This document shows, piece after piece, positions 24,537 through 37,372 of a DNA stretch of 64,000 nucleotides. The stretch comes from Ectocarpus siliculosus (lineage: Eukaryota > Sar > Phaeophyceae > Ectocarpales > Ectocarpaceae): NCBI GenBank assembly GCA_000310025.1, contig FN647768.1, forward strand, positions 194,746 to 258,745, read 5' to 3'. The notes under the pieces were generated by a model. That model saw only the letters and a list, made by a program, of their open reading frames with translations. It did not search any database and had not been told where the DNA came from. Every line of letters begins with the position of its first letter. The first letter of the stretch is position 1. The position numbers and the translations under genes are program-made.

Positions 24537-25774
24537 ATGGCGTCAACAAATGCGAGCCCTATCACTGCTGGAACAACAACATGTAGCAGAGAGAGCAGTG
24601 GCAGCGTCGAAGGATCCGCTTCGCTCGGCCTCGACACCCCTGCCGGGGTATATCGGTATCTCCGTGGTCGATGGGGACTCGAGAAGACTATCGACTACAA
24701 GGCCGGGGGAATGGCGGGGACCTGGAGAGGAGTCGCAACTTTCTCCCCCAAACAACAGCAAGCTTGCGACGGCAGCAACACAAAAGAAGAAGGAGAACAA
24801 AACCACGATGGTGATGGTCAAGACGAGATGGACCACAGCTCTCTACTCTTTCTGCGCTACAGGGAACAGGGAACCTTTCGAGTGAACGGCGAGGGCGCCG
24901 GCTTCGAAGCCGGGCAGCGGCTGGTCTACGACTGCAGCGGCCCCGTCGTGCGCGTTCACTTCGTCGACGACCCGAAAAAGCCCGATGCTCTCCGATTTTT
25001 TCACGAACTCGACTTTCAAACAGCAAGCCCGTACGAGACAACGGCAGGGGCTGGAACGGGCGGGGAGGCAGGCGGTACGGGGGTGGCGGCGGCAGGGGCT
25101 AGTTTTGCGCCGCCGCCGCCTCGAGCGGAGTTTGAGCACCTGTGTGTCCGAGACATGTACAGGGGGAAGGTGGAGGTGGCCGGGCCAAACGAGTTCAAGA
25201 CGAGGTACGATTTCACCGCGGTTGTTGCATGTCATCTTGCTCGTTTTTTTAGGATACTTCGAGTTAGGATAGCGGTGTACAGAATCACAACGCTGCCTGA
25301 TCGTCACCACGATCCTCGAAAGACCTTCCTTTGTTATTCAGAACCCTGCCACGAGTATGTGGGTGGATTTGAAGTGAAGGTGTAAGCGTTGAGATTCTTG
25401 TTATACCGCATACCAAAACCAGCAGTACCAGGTGAAGTACCTTCCTTTCATTTGGTTGCAGGTGTTCATCGACGGTACGTTGGATTTGTCTACTGCGTTG
25501 CCTTTAAGACGTGAAACCGGCGACGTGCTTGAGTTGAGTAAAACCCTCTGCTCCTTTGCGCCAGCACTGACATTTGGCGAAGCCTCCGGCAAGAACCTCT
25601 ATTCTGACGGTTCTTATTCGACACAGCACCCCCCAGTTTGCTGTTGCACTCCCAACAATGCCCTCGTTGTATGCACCGCGACTCTCTCGTCACAGTTGGC
25701 ACGTTACGGGGCCGCAGAAGGATGGCCGCATAAACGCCACCTTTAAACGAAGACTATCCCAGGAAGACGATTGA
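24537..25774 (+). CDS. DUF6314 family protein
   Basis: Two exons, 24537-25204 and 25696-25774, join in phase 2 (AG|GT donor, CACAG acceptor) to give about 248 aa. Family hallmarks in order: GVYRYLRGRWGLEKTIDYKA near residues 40-60, GTWRGVATF, then SLLFLRYREQGTFRVNGEG, FFHELDF, HLCVRDMYRGKVEV and NEFKTS; exon 2 completes the domain with WHVTGPQKDGRINATFKR before an acidic end. The fold is probably a small lipocalin-like beta-barrel (inference); biochemical function is unknown. Compared with compact bacterial members it has Gly/Ala-rich and Gln/Asp-rich insertions between conserved strands. The frame is open upstream of 24537, but that part is unlike the family, so I start at the ATG giving MASTNASP. 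The ATG is about 580 bp from the divergently transcribed AAGAB-like start, so the two may share a promoter region. Confidence 0.8.
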
Positions 25775-26104
25775 CAAGGCCGGTCCACGACCGACAGAGA
25801 GGGCCTGCTGCCAGCCTTGATTAGTTTGAGCAGCCGTGCAAGTTCCTATGGGTTATGGGGTACAGCCGCAAGAGCGGCGAAAATATCGGCAGCTCTCCTA
25901 CGCCCAGGCAAAGCTAGCTACCGAAGCGTGGAAACCACCCATGCGGATCCGCGATTATGCTGTTTTCTGGGGCATTAGCCAGACAACCGAAAGGGTGACT
26001 GCCGAAGAGATTGATGTTCGGCGACATCGTGAGGGGGGAGGACCCAGGCAGGGGGTGCCCGGAACAGAGTTGGGCGAAATGCTTGAAGGACGACTTCCAA
26101 AAGT

Positions 26105-26790
26105 TCGATGATACAGTTCGTTGTCGTTGATTCACAGGGAGATAGACTTACACTTCGTATTAAGGTAGACAGAGAGAGTCGGCTGCGTGCATGCGAACAG
26201 TACATACCAACAACGGAGTCGCTGCGACATGGTCTAAATGGAGTAGAGTGATCGTTTGTCGGAAGTATACTTTGATGGTAGTCTTTTTTGCGGCCGACGC
26301 TGCTGCCATCGCATGTGAGGCACTCGCGGTTGCGGGGTGGATCGGTGATTGGAGGAAGGATAGTTGGATAAAATAAGTATTCCAGTCGGCAAACAAATAT
26401 CGCTAAGAAAATTATCTTGGTGGATGCATGCCTGCACTCTCAGTTCCAACCCCTTAGGAAGGACCACAGCAGTCCAGTGATTATAATCCACATGTTTACC
26501 CACTGTTAATTTCATTTTGGTATTGACTTCATCGCACCCCGATGTCTTAGCTGGGCACCCATGCATGAACTGCAAGGACACACCCACATCGATTCGACAC
26601 GCTGTTTGTTGCTGATCCTCATATGTATGCCTCGCTTCGTCCGCGTTTATGCGTGGATAGCGGAGAGTGGTGTGTGGAGGGCGAAGAGAGAGAGAGAGAG
26701 AATGAGAGGGCGAGAGAGAGTGAGATGAGAGACAGGGAGAGAAATGCATCCTGTTCCATCTCCCCCCTTCCCCGTCGCAGACACCGTGGA
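26105..26790. other. Arm-specific insertion (or left-arm deletion)
   Basis: In the left arm the block matching 26800 (CTCAACGAAAGGAA..AAGAAGTTGA, 9617-9680) is followed within about 60 bp by the block matching 26080 (CTGTTCCGGGCACCCC, 9741). In this arm they are about 700 bp apart. The extra DNA includes an AGAGAG microsatellite near 26685-26725 and no recognisable gene. It is either an insertion here or a deletion on the left. Confidence 0.65.
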
Positions 26791-27929
26791 GGAGGACCAG
26801 ACCATATGCACATCATTTCAACTTCTTTTCCTCCATTGAGATGTAGAGGCGAACTTGTCATAGTTCCTTTCGTTGAGCAAAGCTTATCCAACAACTGTTC
26901 AAAACTAAAATCAACAAACACAACAGCAACAGCAACAGCAACAACAAAAGCAGCAACAATAACAACCACCGACATCATGTGCCATCAACAACAACAAGAG
27001 AGATATAGGGAAATGCTGCATACTTACAACGAATATCGCCTCTATATCTTTGACGGAAACTGACACCATTATAGTCTACAAAAAGTCTTCACTTCGGTAA
27101 CGATCGCTACGTTCGACAATAACAACGACTTTCCCATCCGTATTTTCCTTCAAAGAGAATAGACATAGACTGCCATTCCATCAAGAACCTCCGAAGTAGA
27201 GAACAGTCAGCAGCTCACACATTGCTTGCCATTTCATCTGCAAGAGGCAATGAGACCTCTTCTCTTGGAGCCTCTGAGCTCCCACCCCGTCGCGTTAATC
27301 GGAGGAGTTAAACGACCGAACTCATACCCGACACGCATAAAAAAAAAACCTAGACGCTAAAACCTGCTCTGTGCCCGAAACACCTTCCCAGGTGCCTGTC
27401 CACACAACGTATGACGAGTTTCGACAAAGAAAGGTCCATCAGCTGCTGTCGAATGCTACTCTGTAATCCCGTTCAATAAATAGTTTTCTTCGCACGGCAC
27501 ACGACTCGCTCTTCGAAGTGCAAGGGTCTGAAATGTTAGCACGCGCTTCCCGACCTTCCCCAGCCGCCCATTGGTGGTGTGCCAAGCCACCCAGTGCAGA
27601 CACCGTACGGACACCATTGCTATAATCACTGGCTGAGGAAAACTCCAGACCCGCGCATTCGGTTCTTGCCCCTGCTGGTTCTCTCCCAAACGCTTGGAAC
27701 GTTGTGAAAAGGCACAAAAGCAAACACAACCGAAAGCCGACTACGTATGGATATGTCTGTCTACAATCATCCTTGACACAACCCCATATTTCCCCAATGT
27801 ATTGCGAACCCCCACCCTCGGGACACACCGTCGTATTCTCTATCAAGTCCAACAAGCGTTCTGCTACACACGCACGGCCCATCAAACACTGACGGTGCAT
27901 CGCTTGTAAAGAACGCGGTGTTCTGTTCC

Positions 27930-30900
27930 TCATCCTACGGGTGTCAGGCCCGCCTCGTTCATGTGGTCGTCGTCATCGTCCTCAGCAGACGAGTTGCCCG
28001 CACAACCTACCTTCATCTCGTTCGTGTACGAAAACCTCATCGTCACGCTATCGCCGCCAACCCTTGGCGCCGGTTCGTCTTGTTCCTTCACCCTCGACGG
28101 GCACCCCAGCAAGATCGTCTCCACCACAACCGCCAAAATCATGCAAGCGTGCGCCGCAACGAGAACGGCCTCAAAGACCTTTTGGCTGCTTCCCTTCTCG
28201 TTGGACACGTCTACCTTGAGCAGGAGCGCGACGTACACGCTCATGAAGACTACGGCGTGACTCACGCGACTGACCCAGGTGTCCCACGCTTGCGCGTATG
28301 GGCGTAAGGCTTCTGAGAGCACCGCAAAGACGACGGTCATGATGAGCGTTATCGCAATCTGGGCGGCTGTGTTTGGGTAGATGAACACGACTAGGCCGGT
28401 CAGCAGAATACGGCGACCGCATTCAATCACCTCGTAGTAGTACACCGAAGGCCTGTACGGCTGCCACAGGTTAGAGATCGAAGCGACACGGGGAGGATCT
28501 TCTCGACCGTCCGGATCCTTTTCCAGCACGTCGCGATCCCTCAACAGAAGAGCGCCGTAGAAGGCAGGGATGCCCACCGGGTACAGCAGAATCATGAACC
28601 CTGCGTACACACGGAATCCTTGATGCTTGGAGGAATCGCACTCGATGCGGTAGTCCGCACGCAGGTATTCCCCGCCGCCCTCGAGCTGGTCGCACGCAAA
28701 AGTCTGAAACACAACAGAGCTGACGCCGGAGTAGACCAGAAACACCAATAGGAGCACCATCGACACATGCCTGTCCCAAACAAGCTGCAGGGTCGCCGCA
28801 TTTCCGCGGTTGATGCGCGAACCAGCTCTGTAGGTTGCCGCCAGGAATAGCAGAGCCATGATGGGACCGATCGTCGAGAGCAGCAGCCGGTCGTGAAAAT
28901 CAAGGTCCATGACGCAACCAGCCGACAATACCCAGGAAATATCGAAGTTGAACACGTCCAGGCCATTCAGGAAGCGCTGGTACACGTCCGGGTAGGTCAC
29001 GTTCGCCGCGGAAGTAAACTGCGTCGATGCGGAACAATCATCATGCAGCACGGGGGGTGATTTTCTTGGAAGGAGGAGAAAGGAGAGCTGGTCAGGGAAG
29101 TGCCTTGTGCGGAGAGGAGGAAAAAGCCTCAGGCAACGTTTGTGTACTCTCCGCACGTATCGAGAGTCCAAGGGGAGGGCAGTATGAGTTGTTGTTCCTA
29201 CGCTGTGTGGGGCCTCGAGATGCAGAACATTGGCATGATTAACGCACCGATGCTTACAGACCCACAGCGTCCTAAAGCAGTAGGCGCTGCCAAAAACACG
29301 GAGTGGTGTTGAACCAACGTGTAGTTTGATTCTCATTTGTGACTGAACCACGAAAAGACGAGGTCGGGATCCATTTGATTCAGAAGAAGCGACGTAGCGG
29401 GGTACAAGAGTTTGACGGGCTTTCCACGTTCTTTCTCGAGAACTGCATCCAAGGACTACATACCGGTACCACACATGAGGGACACACCCCCTTCGCTTTC
29501 TGCACCTGAGTCACGATCTGCCACGCCACCACAAGGATCTTCAAAGTCTGGAGCGGGAGGTACCGTTTCAGGTGCCCTGCCATTGCGCATCCCGTGTTCG
29601 GATCCACCCTCCATGCCACGTATGAGACCACGGCAACGACGGTGAAGAGTCCTATCACGGCAAGAGCGGTTGCGAGCAGGATACCGCCGGCTCTGTTGGG
29701 GCACTTGCTGCAGGTGAATCCCAGTTGGGCCGAGTAATCGTCACTGCAAATGGCACAATCTGGTCCAATACAGGTAAAACCGGGCGGTGGAGTTCGGGAG
29801 AGTCTAGGGAGTTAGCTGACCGTGCTGCTGCCAGAGAGAAGAGGCCGAAATGGTGACATTTCTTGTTCTGCTACGGCGACACGCCCCTTCTCTATCTCCT
29901 CCTGCGTACCAGCGTTCAGCCAAGAAACGAGCTCGTTGCTTCTGGTCTTACTATTACAGTGCTGAAACAACCTAGGGGACAGGAAACATGGAAGCACAGA
30001 TAGGTACTGGCTTGTATGAAATATGTCCATGTACTCGGCGAAGCCCAATGAACAAAACTTGCCGGCATTCAAGTTTGTTCTTCCACCAAACGTCACTCAC
30101 ATGGCCCTTCGTAACCCTCAACACAGTACTCAGTTGCCCCCGTAATACCCCCAACGCAGGCGTCGACGTTGTAGCACGCCAGGACTTCTGTACTAGAATT
30201 AGTGGCCCTCCAGTAGCCGGGATCGATCGAGAGGGTTTCCAGGGTAACCAAGCCACCATCGCTCCTTGAATGGGGAATCACGTCCGAGCATAACGGGACC
30301 ACGGGCGGTTGGACGCATCCATCGCAGGTAGTTTGGCATCCGCTACAGGCTTCGTCCAACGCATCTCCTGACTGTTGATCACCAGGCGTTAGAGATTGGG
30401 GAGTGTAGCCAGGGGGTCATTTGTTAGAGGTACTACTATTAATAGCGTAGAGCGCTGTCATGTGTACAGTAACGAACGTGCTACGACACACTGTCTGACG
30501 ATGAAGTGGGTGACACACATTTCTGAGTTGGGGGGTAACCGAGGTAGGTAGCATAGCCGACAATCAGCGTGCCAACATTGTATCACGTACAGTGTAGTTC
30601 AGGAACGTGTCTGGCGCGCAGTTGAAGACGTTCCCGCTGAAGGTGGTGTTGCTGATCTCCGAAATGACACCGACGTTGGACACTGCCGCGCCCTCCCCGT
30701 CGTCGGAAAGGTTCTCCACAAAAGAACAATTTACTAAAGACGCCCTTCCCGCCAGTCTCAGCGCACCCCCCGTCACCGCTTGGTTGCCCCTAAACACGGT
30801 GTCTTCGAAAAGATCTTGTCCACTCGCGCTGTCGACAGCCCCACCCGTTGCTGTTGCCCGGTTGAAGGTGAACCGGCATCGGCTGAAAGTGGTCGGGAGA

Positions 30901-32436
30901 AGCTGGTCGTTTTCGCCCCCTTTCACGTTCCCAGACCCCAAGGAGGAGACTGCTCCTCCGACCTGAGCGGAGTTGGAGTCGAATATAACGTCGGAAAATG
31001 TCGGGCCGATTGCTGTGTCGGAGACGTAGACGGCCCCTCCCGCCAAGTTAGCAGAGTTATCGACAAAGCTGGTCTCCCCCGTGTTGACAGAAATCGAAAG
31101 CCCTCCAAGCAGAGCTAAGGCGCCGCCGTTCTCTCCGGACGTGTTGTTCACGAAAGCCGTAGGACCATCGATGGAAAGGGTGGAGTCCTCGGGGCTCAGA
31201 ACAGAATCCGAGGCAACCGATCCCACCGCGCCTCCGTCGACAAGTGCGCCGTTCCGCACAAAGTTCGTGTCTCCGGTAGAGCTTACGTACGATCCGTTCA
31301 GAAGGAAAATCGCACCTCCGGACTCAGCAGCAGTGTTGCTAATGAATTCTGTGCCCCCCCCCCACGAGACGCTCGAATCGGTCAACCACAGCGCCCCTCC
31401 GTTACTGCCAGCGCTGTTGTTGACAAAACTTGTGTTGTTAAACGCCAACGTGGCACCAGACGCTGCAATCGCCCCGCCGATGGCGCTAGAACCGGAGCGG
31501 AGTTCCACCCCGCTCAAGCGGAGGGTGGCGTTGTCGACGGAGAATAATCGCGTGGTCCCGTTCCCGTCGATGACAGCGCTCGCTTCGCCACCGCCCGTCA
31601 CGTTGAGATCGGTCCCGTGCACGATGAAGATAGGTGCATCTAAGGACACGCTTCCTCTCCACTCCACCTGGAAGGACCCGCCGGAGCAGTTGACGTTGGC
31701 TGCCAGAGCCTGTGCCTGTGCAGAGTCTTCCACCACCCACGCCTGCTGAGCTTCCGCCGAGCAAGGAGTAGCGGCCGGCGGCTCCTCGCAGTCGTATAAA
31801 TCAGTCGCGGAGGGGTCCAGACAGGAGAAGCCCGCGATGCCACATGAAAAAAGGCTATCAACACAGGTGCACTCGCAGCACTATTGATGTATTCCGTGCG
31901 CACCCACAGGGGCAGGGCCGGAAGGGCAAGGGGGAAAGACGCGAAACGGCATGGCCAGGGGGGCGGGCACGGGGATACCATTGGTCACAGCTGCACCGTA
32001 CCCTATCAGAGTGGAAACAAGAAGTGTGTGATATTTGCTGCCACTTCTTGAAATGTCAACAAGGCTGCCGAAGGCGTTGTTGAACAATGTATGTAATGCG
32101 AAACGCTATCGATGCATGTATCATGTCTTCAACAGCCCTCATAGCGTCCCGGATCATCCCTAGTCCGTCTGCAAGCCCTTGCAATACTTGTAGCCACAGC
32201 TTCACATACTCAAGAAGACTCACATCTCCACCGTCCCAGTCGCACTCGGTGTTGTTGTCCAAGTCGCACCACCCGTCGGATATAAATGCATAGATGCAGT
32301 CACCTGTAGTACTGTAAGAGTAAACTGTAGCACTGCTGTAATAGTCAACTGTAGCACTGGTGGTGGAATAGGCACCACGAAAAACGCAGCACAGGGAGGC
32401 TGCAATAAACCCTGCCACAGTACTGGCTCGATCCAT
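27930..32436 (-). CDS. LNR (Notch) + Pmp beta-helix multi-span membrane protein, copy 2
   Basis: Exons on the minus strand: 32436-32224, 31871-30591, 30371-30101, 29759-29506 and 29018-27930, about 1,035 aa. Exons 2-5 have exactly the lengths of copy 1 (1281, 271, 254 and 1089 nt), with few substitutions and no stop. Exon 1 is nine codons shorter. The linker between signal peptide and LNR is the most changed part, whereas the LNR keeps its Cys/Asp/Asn pattern (GWCDLDNNTECDWDGGD). The Pmp GGAL/GGAI repeats, the Cys-rich module, about seven membrane spans and the acidic tail are preserved. Splice sites are intact, including the exon 2 donor, where a G-to-A change removes only an alternative donor. 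An ORF running from 29474 to 27930 includes unspliced intron 4 and is not the true protein. Both copies look functional. Confidence 0.85.
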
Positions 32437-32819
32437 GTCTTCTTCGCGCTCGCAGGGTGGCTATCGCAGGCCCTCACCAGCGCACGTTGCTTGACATCCA
32501 GAGAGAGGGGGTGGTAACGGCACGCAAGGGGGGGGTTCTGCTTCACACGCTGGAGATCACCGCCGAAAATATCTCCGCAATAAACAGCGCCGCGCCAATG
32601 ACCGCCGAGCTTAGTCGAACGCGGAAACACTACACTATCACCAACGGAGCAAGCTTGGTGCGGTTTTGATCTGGGTGCGGGGTAACGCCCTGATATAGAA
32701 ACTTTGTTGCCTGCATGACGACGTATCATGGGAAGGAACTGCACCACGAAAAAAAAAGGCATCCATGTTTGGATCGTAACCGTACGCCATTCGAGCCCGT
32801 ACATTAGGGAGGGCTTATT

Positions 32820-35220
32820 GTCAGCGACAAGAAAAGATGCGAGTCTGGGAGCTCTGCATGTCCACATTTGCTTGGATCCCAAGACAAATCAAGCATTGGT
32901 GTAACTCCATCCAGCAAGACAGTTTGTTCGGTGGTATCGGAGTGGCATTCAGGAGGCCATTTCCGCCGGAATTTTGCCGCCGTATTTTGTTTGGTGGTAC
33001 CGCCGAAAAACGAAAAACCTATTACCGCTGATACCGCCGTACTGCGAAACCGCCCAGTTTGTATCCGCCAAAAAACGTAGTGGAAATTCACGACGACAAC
33101 GGAAGTCGCTCGATACTTGGGAAAGAAAAGGTGCGGCCACTCGGTGCCCTGAGTCCACGATCGATCGTGTAGAGATATTGCTTGAATTGCTGAGAGAGAA
33201 AGGTCTGAATGGAAATGAGGATCCTCCGTTCAACGTGGGGGCACTAGACCACCCTGAACATGATAGCCTCTACGCAGATAATATACTCAAATCCTAGAGC
33301 TACAATAACAATAGCAATGCCGATCTTTTACGAACATGAACCCAAGAATGATTCTTCACAACACCGTCCAACGGAGGGGAAGCTGCAGAAATTACCCGAA
33401 TCGAACCGCCAGACCAAGACTGAAACAAAGCCGGCCTACTACTTGGTACGATCCAGCGTCAACAAGAAGACTGACTGCGACTCAATGGCACTACTCCTAA
33501 CTATCACAGGGATATAACCAATATAACGTGAGCTACAAATACGTCGCCGAGCGATATAAGCAAATGCAACCAACGCCATACACCACGCTTCTACGCGCAC
33601 AAGCGCGTTTTGCCGAAGGGGGAACGAGGGTAACGACTAACTGTTCTTCTATGTATGGTATATACTAGGGTTAAGGATTGGCCCCCCGCCCCCCAATGGG
33701 GCTGTGGGCCAACATCCAGAACGGATGGTGGTGAGTGTCCGGGAGGAAGGGAAGAAGAAGAAAATGGGGAGAGGATTTGTAAGGGCGGGAAGAAGGGACG
33801 GTGTTGGGAGAGGCAAGGAAGTGATGAAGAATTTCGGCACTCGACGAGCGCGCGGTCCTGTCGGGGATGAAAGGAACATGTCAGTCCGTAGTCTTGTCTA
33901 TCGGAATCGAAAAGCCGAAAAATGGAGGTATTGTACATTATGTACACAACGACGGAGAAGGCCGACGAGGAAGGTACGAAGAGAGGAAATTGCACCCCAC
34001 GTTCGAAGTCGGTGTGAAAACCGCGGCAAGGATGGAGTGCGAAGGGAACAAAAAAAAGAACGGAGACGTCGACGTTTGCGTCGTGGAGCGATCCTTCTGT
34101 ATATCGCAGGTACTCACCAACGCAAGACGGGGAGGTTAAATACCCATCGTGAAAAAGCGCAGGTCATAGCTGCATACGACTCATGCGCGGAGAAGTTACC
34201 ACACGGAGACTTATCAACAAGAAGTTTGAAGGCCGGCTGAGAAGGTTTGAAGACACAAACACTTACGCGGCGACGATGGCAAGCGCACAACGTCAAAACT
34301 TCACAAGAAGAAAAGTGCATACAAAAAAAGAAAAGGCCGGATGGCGACCTATGGCTCTCTCTCTCAGAATGAAGGGATTCCCACAATTTCCAACAGGTAG
34401 TCCACAAGTATCGAGGAGGACGTCGGAACTGTTTTTAATGTGGAGACAACAGCAACAACAACAACGATGAAGGTCGACCCGTCCTGCGTCGTTCAGTGTA
34501 AAATGATAAATGCAAAAGGTGGACTGCGTAAAGATCCAGCGGTCTTTTTCGGCAGTGGCAAAGAAATATATATGCGACCACATGCCGCGAAAAAAAAAAA
34601 AGTTGAGCGGAGTTGAGGACACTGGCTATTGTCGGAGACACATGCCGGTGCCGTGGCAGTATTATCCCACTGCCAGGGGAAGGCTATTTCCTCTCGTGAT
34701 GTGTAAACGAGGAGAAGAGGGTAGAAAGAGAGAGTGGCCATAGCGGCAGAGGGAGAGGAGAGTCGAAGACTCTCCGCTTCCACTTTCGGCAAGTGGCCAG
34801 GGACTTCGGAAGATATCCATCTCCGACGGTGCATTTCCTGTCACTCTCCTTGTGACAAGATACCCCGAGGGAGCCATATCTTCCTACACTTTGTATGTGC
34901 ACACATGGTTGGTTATACTCCTGACAGGTGTCCTCCACATCACCCCCCCCTCTATGCGCCACAAGTCCATCTGTGCTAAAGATGTGCTTTTGGCGGCCAT
35001 AGACATGAGTGGCTCATGGAGACACATGTATTGGAGTTAACCTACCTGGTACAACATCATCAACTCGGCCTGATTATCATACAACGCGTGTTAAAAAACA
35101 CGGAGTCTTCAGACAGAGTAGTGATAGATGTGGTCCATACTAGTATAGTCTAGAAAAAAAAAAATTGTGGGTACTGGGCTATCAAGATGACAGCTAGTGT
35201 ACTAAAATATTTCGCATGAT
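32820..35220. other. Gene-poor stretch outside the right arm
   Basis: Nothing with a domain match. Around 32930-33040 there is a local palindrome-like pattern (GGTGGTATCGG with CCGCTGATACCGCC). Near 33670-33715 a short block (ATTGG..CCCCCCGCCCCCCAAT) resembles one near 41970-42000, suggesting old repeats. Remaining frames are short and unconvincing. Confidence 0.4.
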
Positions 35221-35224
35221 AATG

Positions 35225-35745
35225 CTGTGGGGTTGATGAGAGATAGACTCGTAATGAGGTGACCCTCCGGCGAGTCTGTCTTTTCATCATAAAATAATAT
35301 CGTGATGAGGAATAAACTTGTAATGAGGTGACCCTCTAGCAAGTTTTCTCTATTCATCATCGAAAAATAAGATCTTGATGGAGGATGAACTTGTAATGAG
35401 GTGACCCTCTGGCAAGTTTATCTGTTCACCAAAACATAAGATATTGATGGAGGATGAACTTGTAATGAGGTGACCCTCTGGCAAGTTTATCTATTCATCA
35501 AAAACAAGATCTTGATGGGATGAACTTGTAATGAGGTGACCCTCTGGCAAGTTTATCTATTCATCACAAATAAGGTATTGATGGGGGATGAACTTGTAAT
35601 GAGGTGACCCTCTGGCAAGTTTATCTATTCATAAAAAAAAATAAGATTTTGATGGAGGATGAACTTGTAATGAGGTGACCCTCTGGCAAGTTTATCTATT
35701 CATCAAAAAATAAGATCTATTCATAAAAAAATAAGATCTTGGGAC
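35225..35745 (+). repeat. Tandem array of ~66-71-bp hairpin-forming units
   Basis: Seven units, each reading roughly GATGAACTTG, then TAATGAGGTGACCCTCTGG, then CAAGTTTATCTATTCATC and an A-rich spacer. Unit starts vary in spacing (66-71 bp). Each unit is an imperfect palindrome: AACTTG pairs with CAAGTT and GATGAA with TTCATC. The first unit has AGACTCG/CGAGTCT instead of AACTTG/CAAGTT, so both stem sides changed together. The array sits about 200 bp beyond the 3' end of the Ty3/Gypsy remnant. Confidence 0.93.
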
Positions 35746-35948
35746 AGCGGTGGTATCATTCAATTCTCCTCGCGAGTGTTTCCCCAAACACTTCAAAAAT
35801 AGGTTGTTTCCACTGGATACAACCAACCACCGTGGCTACTGGTCCTGTGCTAAATATATATATATATAACACAGAATAATAGTAGTATAAATTTGTCTCA
35901 AGTCTCGGAAAAGATAGACATGGCAACTGTTAGGAACGATAGAATAAA

Positions 35949-37372
35949 TCAATCGTTTAATTTCCGGGCCCTAGTTCGTTTTCGTTTGCTAGTACGGCAG
36001 GGCAATTGAGTATCACTCTGTGTCGTAGCAGAACGCGACTTGGGTAATGGACCCTCCTTTAGGAGCCTTCTTCGTCGCTTCTTGGTTTTGTTCGGTGGCT
36101 CAGAGCCACTTTGCGTTGCCAATTTCCGACTTAAAGGTTCTTGAGGAGTAGCTGCCTGTTTTCGTTTTCGTTTCCCTGTTTTACTGGGTGATTTTGGGTC
36201 TCCCTGTTCAACTGGGGCACGAGACGACGATTTATTAGGCTGCACGATTTTCAAACCACAACGGATTCGGTAGGCAGATATCATTTCTTGACATTGTGGA
36301 ATTTCGTCTGCTCTATATTCAAGGTCTGACTCAGGGCCGTAGCCTCGAAGACGCAAACGATACTTGTAGTTGTACGGGGTTTTCGGCCCCTTACCACTCT
36401 TATGACTTACCACTTTGTCAACGACGTAGGATTCAATTTTCGGTTGAGCTTCGTCGGGATGGTCTAGCTCGGGCAACGGAATCTGGCGTCCTAAGAAAAA
36501 CTCGGAAAGCTTATCAAAGTCTGGCGCAGGTGGCGTTTTCCTCGCGTAGTACTGTTTAATGTGGGCTAAATGGACCGAAACTTCTCGAGTTTCGTTCTGG
36601 CGTCTCACTCTATATACCACCGGTGATAATTTAGAGCAGATGACGTAAGGTCCTCTCCACGGTAACAATAATTTCGGATTTGGTCCATCCGAATCCTGGT
36701 ATGGGCGGTACACAAGTACTAGATCACCAGGTTTAAACACAGGGATAGGGCGCAGTTTAGCGTTCTTAGCAGCTTGTTTTTTTGTGCGTTCCGATAGGTT
36801 ACGGCGCGCTAGTTCAAAAGCAACCTGTAGATTTTCCTGTGTTGTTTTAGAGAATTCCTCGGTATTCGCTGTTGTTCCCACATGAGGGATGCCGAGGATA
36901 ATGTCAACTGGTAGTCGTGGCTTCCGACCAAACATAAGAAAGAATGGTGTTTCACGCATGGTGGAGCTAAATGACGTGTTGTAAGCCAGTTGGACAAAAG
37001 GCAGCAATGATGCCCAGTTATCGCGGTTCATGGAACTATGCATGGCAAGCATTGCGTGCATGGTAGCATGTACTCGTTCTGAGACAGAATTACCCTGCGG
37101 ACGGTATGGTGTCGTGCGGGTTTTCTTGTAGTTCAGAATACGCTGTAATTGGTGGACTACACTGTTGTTCTCAAATTCAGATCCTTGGTCGGAATGCAAC
37201 AGTTCAGGCGATCCAAAGATGCTGATGATGCGGTCGATAATGGCCTGAGCGACAGTGATTGCTGACTTGTTGGGAATCGGAGTCAACACGGTGAATCGGG
37301 TTAGGTGGTCCATCATGGATAGGACATGTTTGCACCGTACCCCGGCGGCTGAAACTGATTCTACTTTATATT
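35949..37372 (-). pseudogene. pol: Gypsy pol part 2: integrase core and chromo-like C-terminus
   Basis: Continues the integrase in the next frame (+1 relative to part 1): MMDHLTRFTVLTPI, then LHSDQGSEF with the second Asp and RPQGNSVSERV with the Glu of the DDE triad, followed by the GPY/F-type module (LLPWRGPYVICSK). The segment YNYKYRLRLRGYGPESD has the look of a chromodomain, as in chromoviruses, and a Lys/Arg-rich tail follows. It is open to the TAA at 35949 without internal stops, so decay is mild apart from the frame change and the missing 5' half. Confidence 0.9.

Larger units (their letters stand above)
26010..32812 (-). repeat. Right arm of the ~6-kb inverted duplication
   Basis: Reverse complement of 3680-9800. 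Outer limit is about 32812 (CGAGCCCGTACATTAGGGAG); inner limit is about 26010 (CGAAGAGATTGATGTTCGGC). The arm is interrupted by the non-shared block 26105-26790. The GTT tract of the left arm is essentially missing here. Confidence 0.92.

Noticed and set aside
27930-29474. 514-codon uninterrupted frame as the full protein of the right-arm gene
   Set aside because: Its first 150 or so codons translate intron 4; exon 5 starts at 29018, and exons 1-4 supply the true N-terminus, as in the left copy.
35225-35745. CRISPR array
   Set aside because: Units lack distinct spacers of constant length; spacers are A-rich and similar to each other, and the context is a nuclear eukaryotic genome without cas genes.
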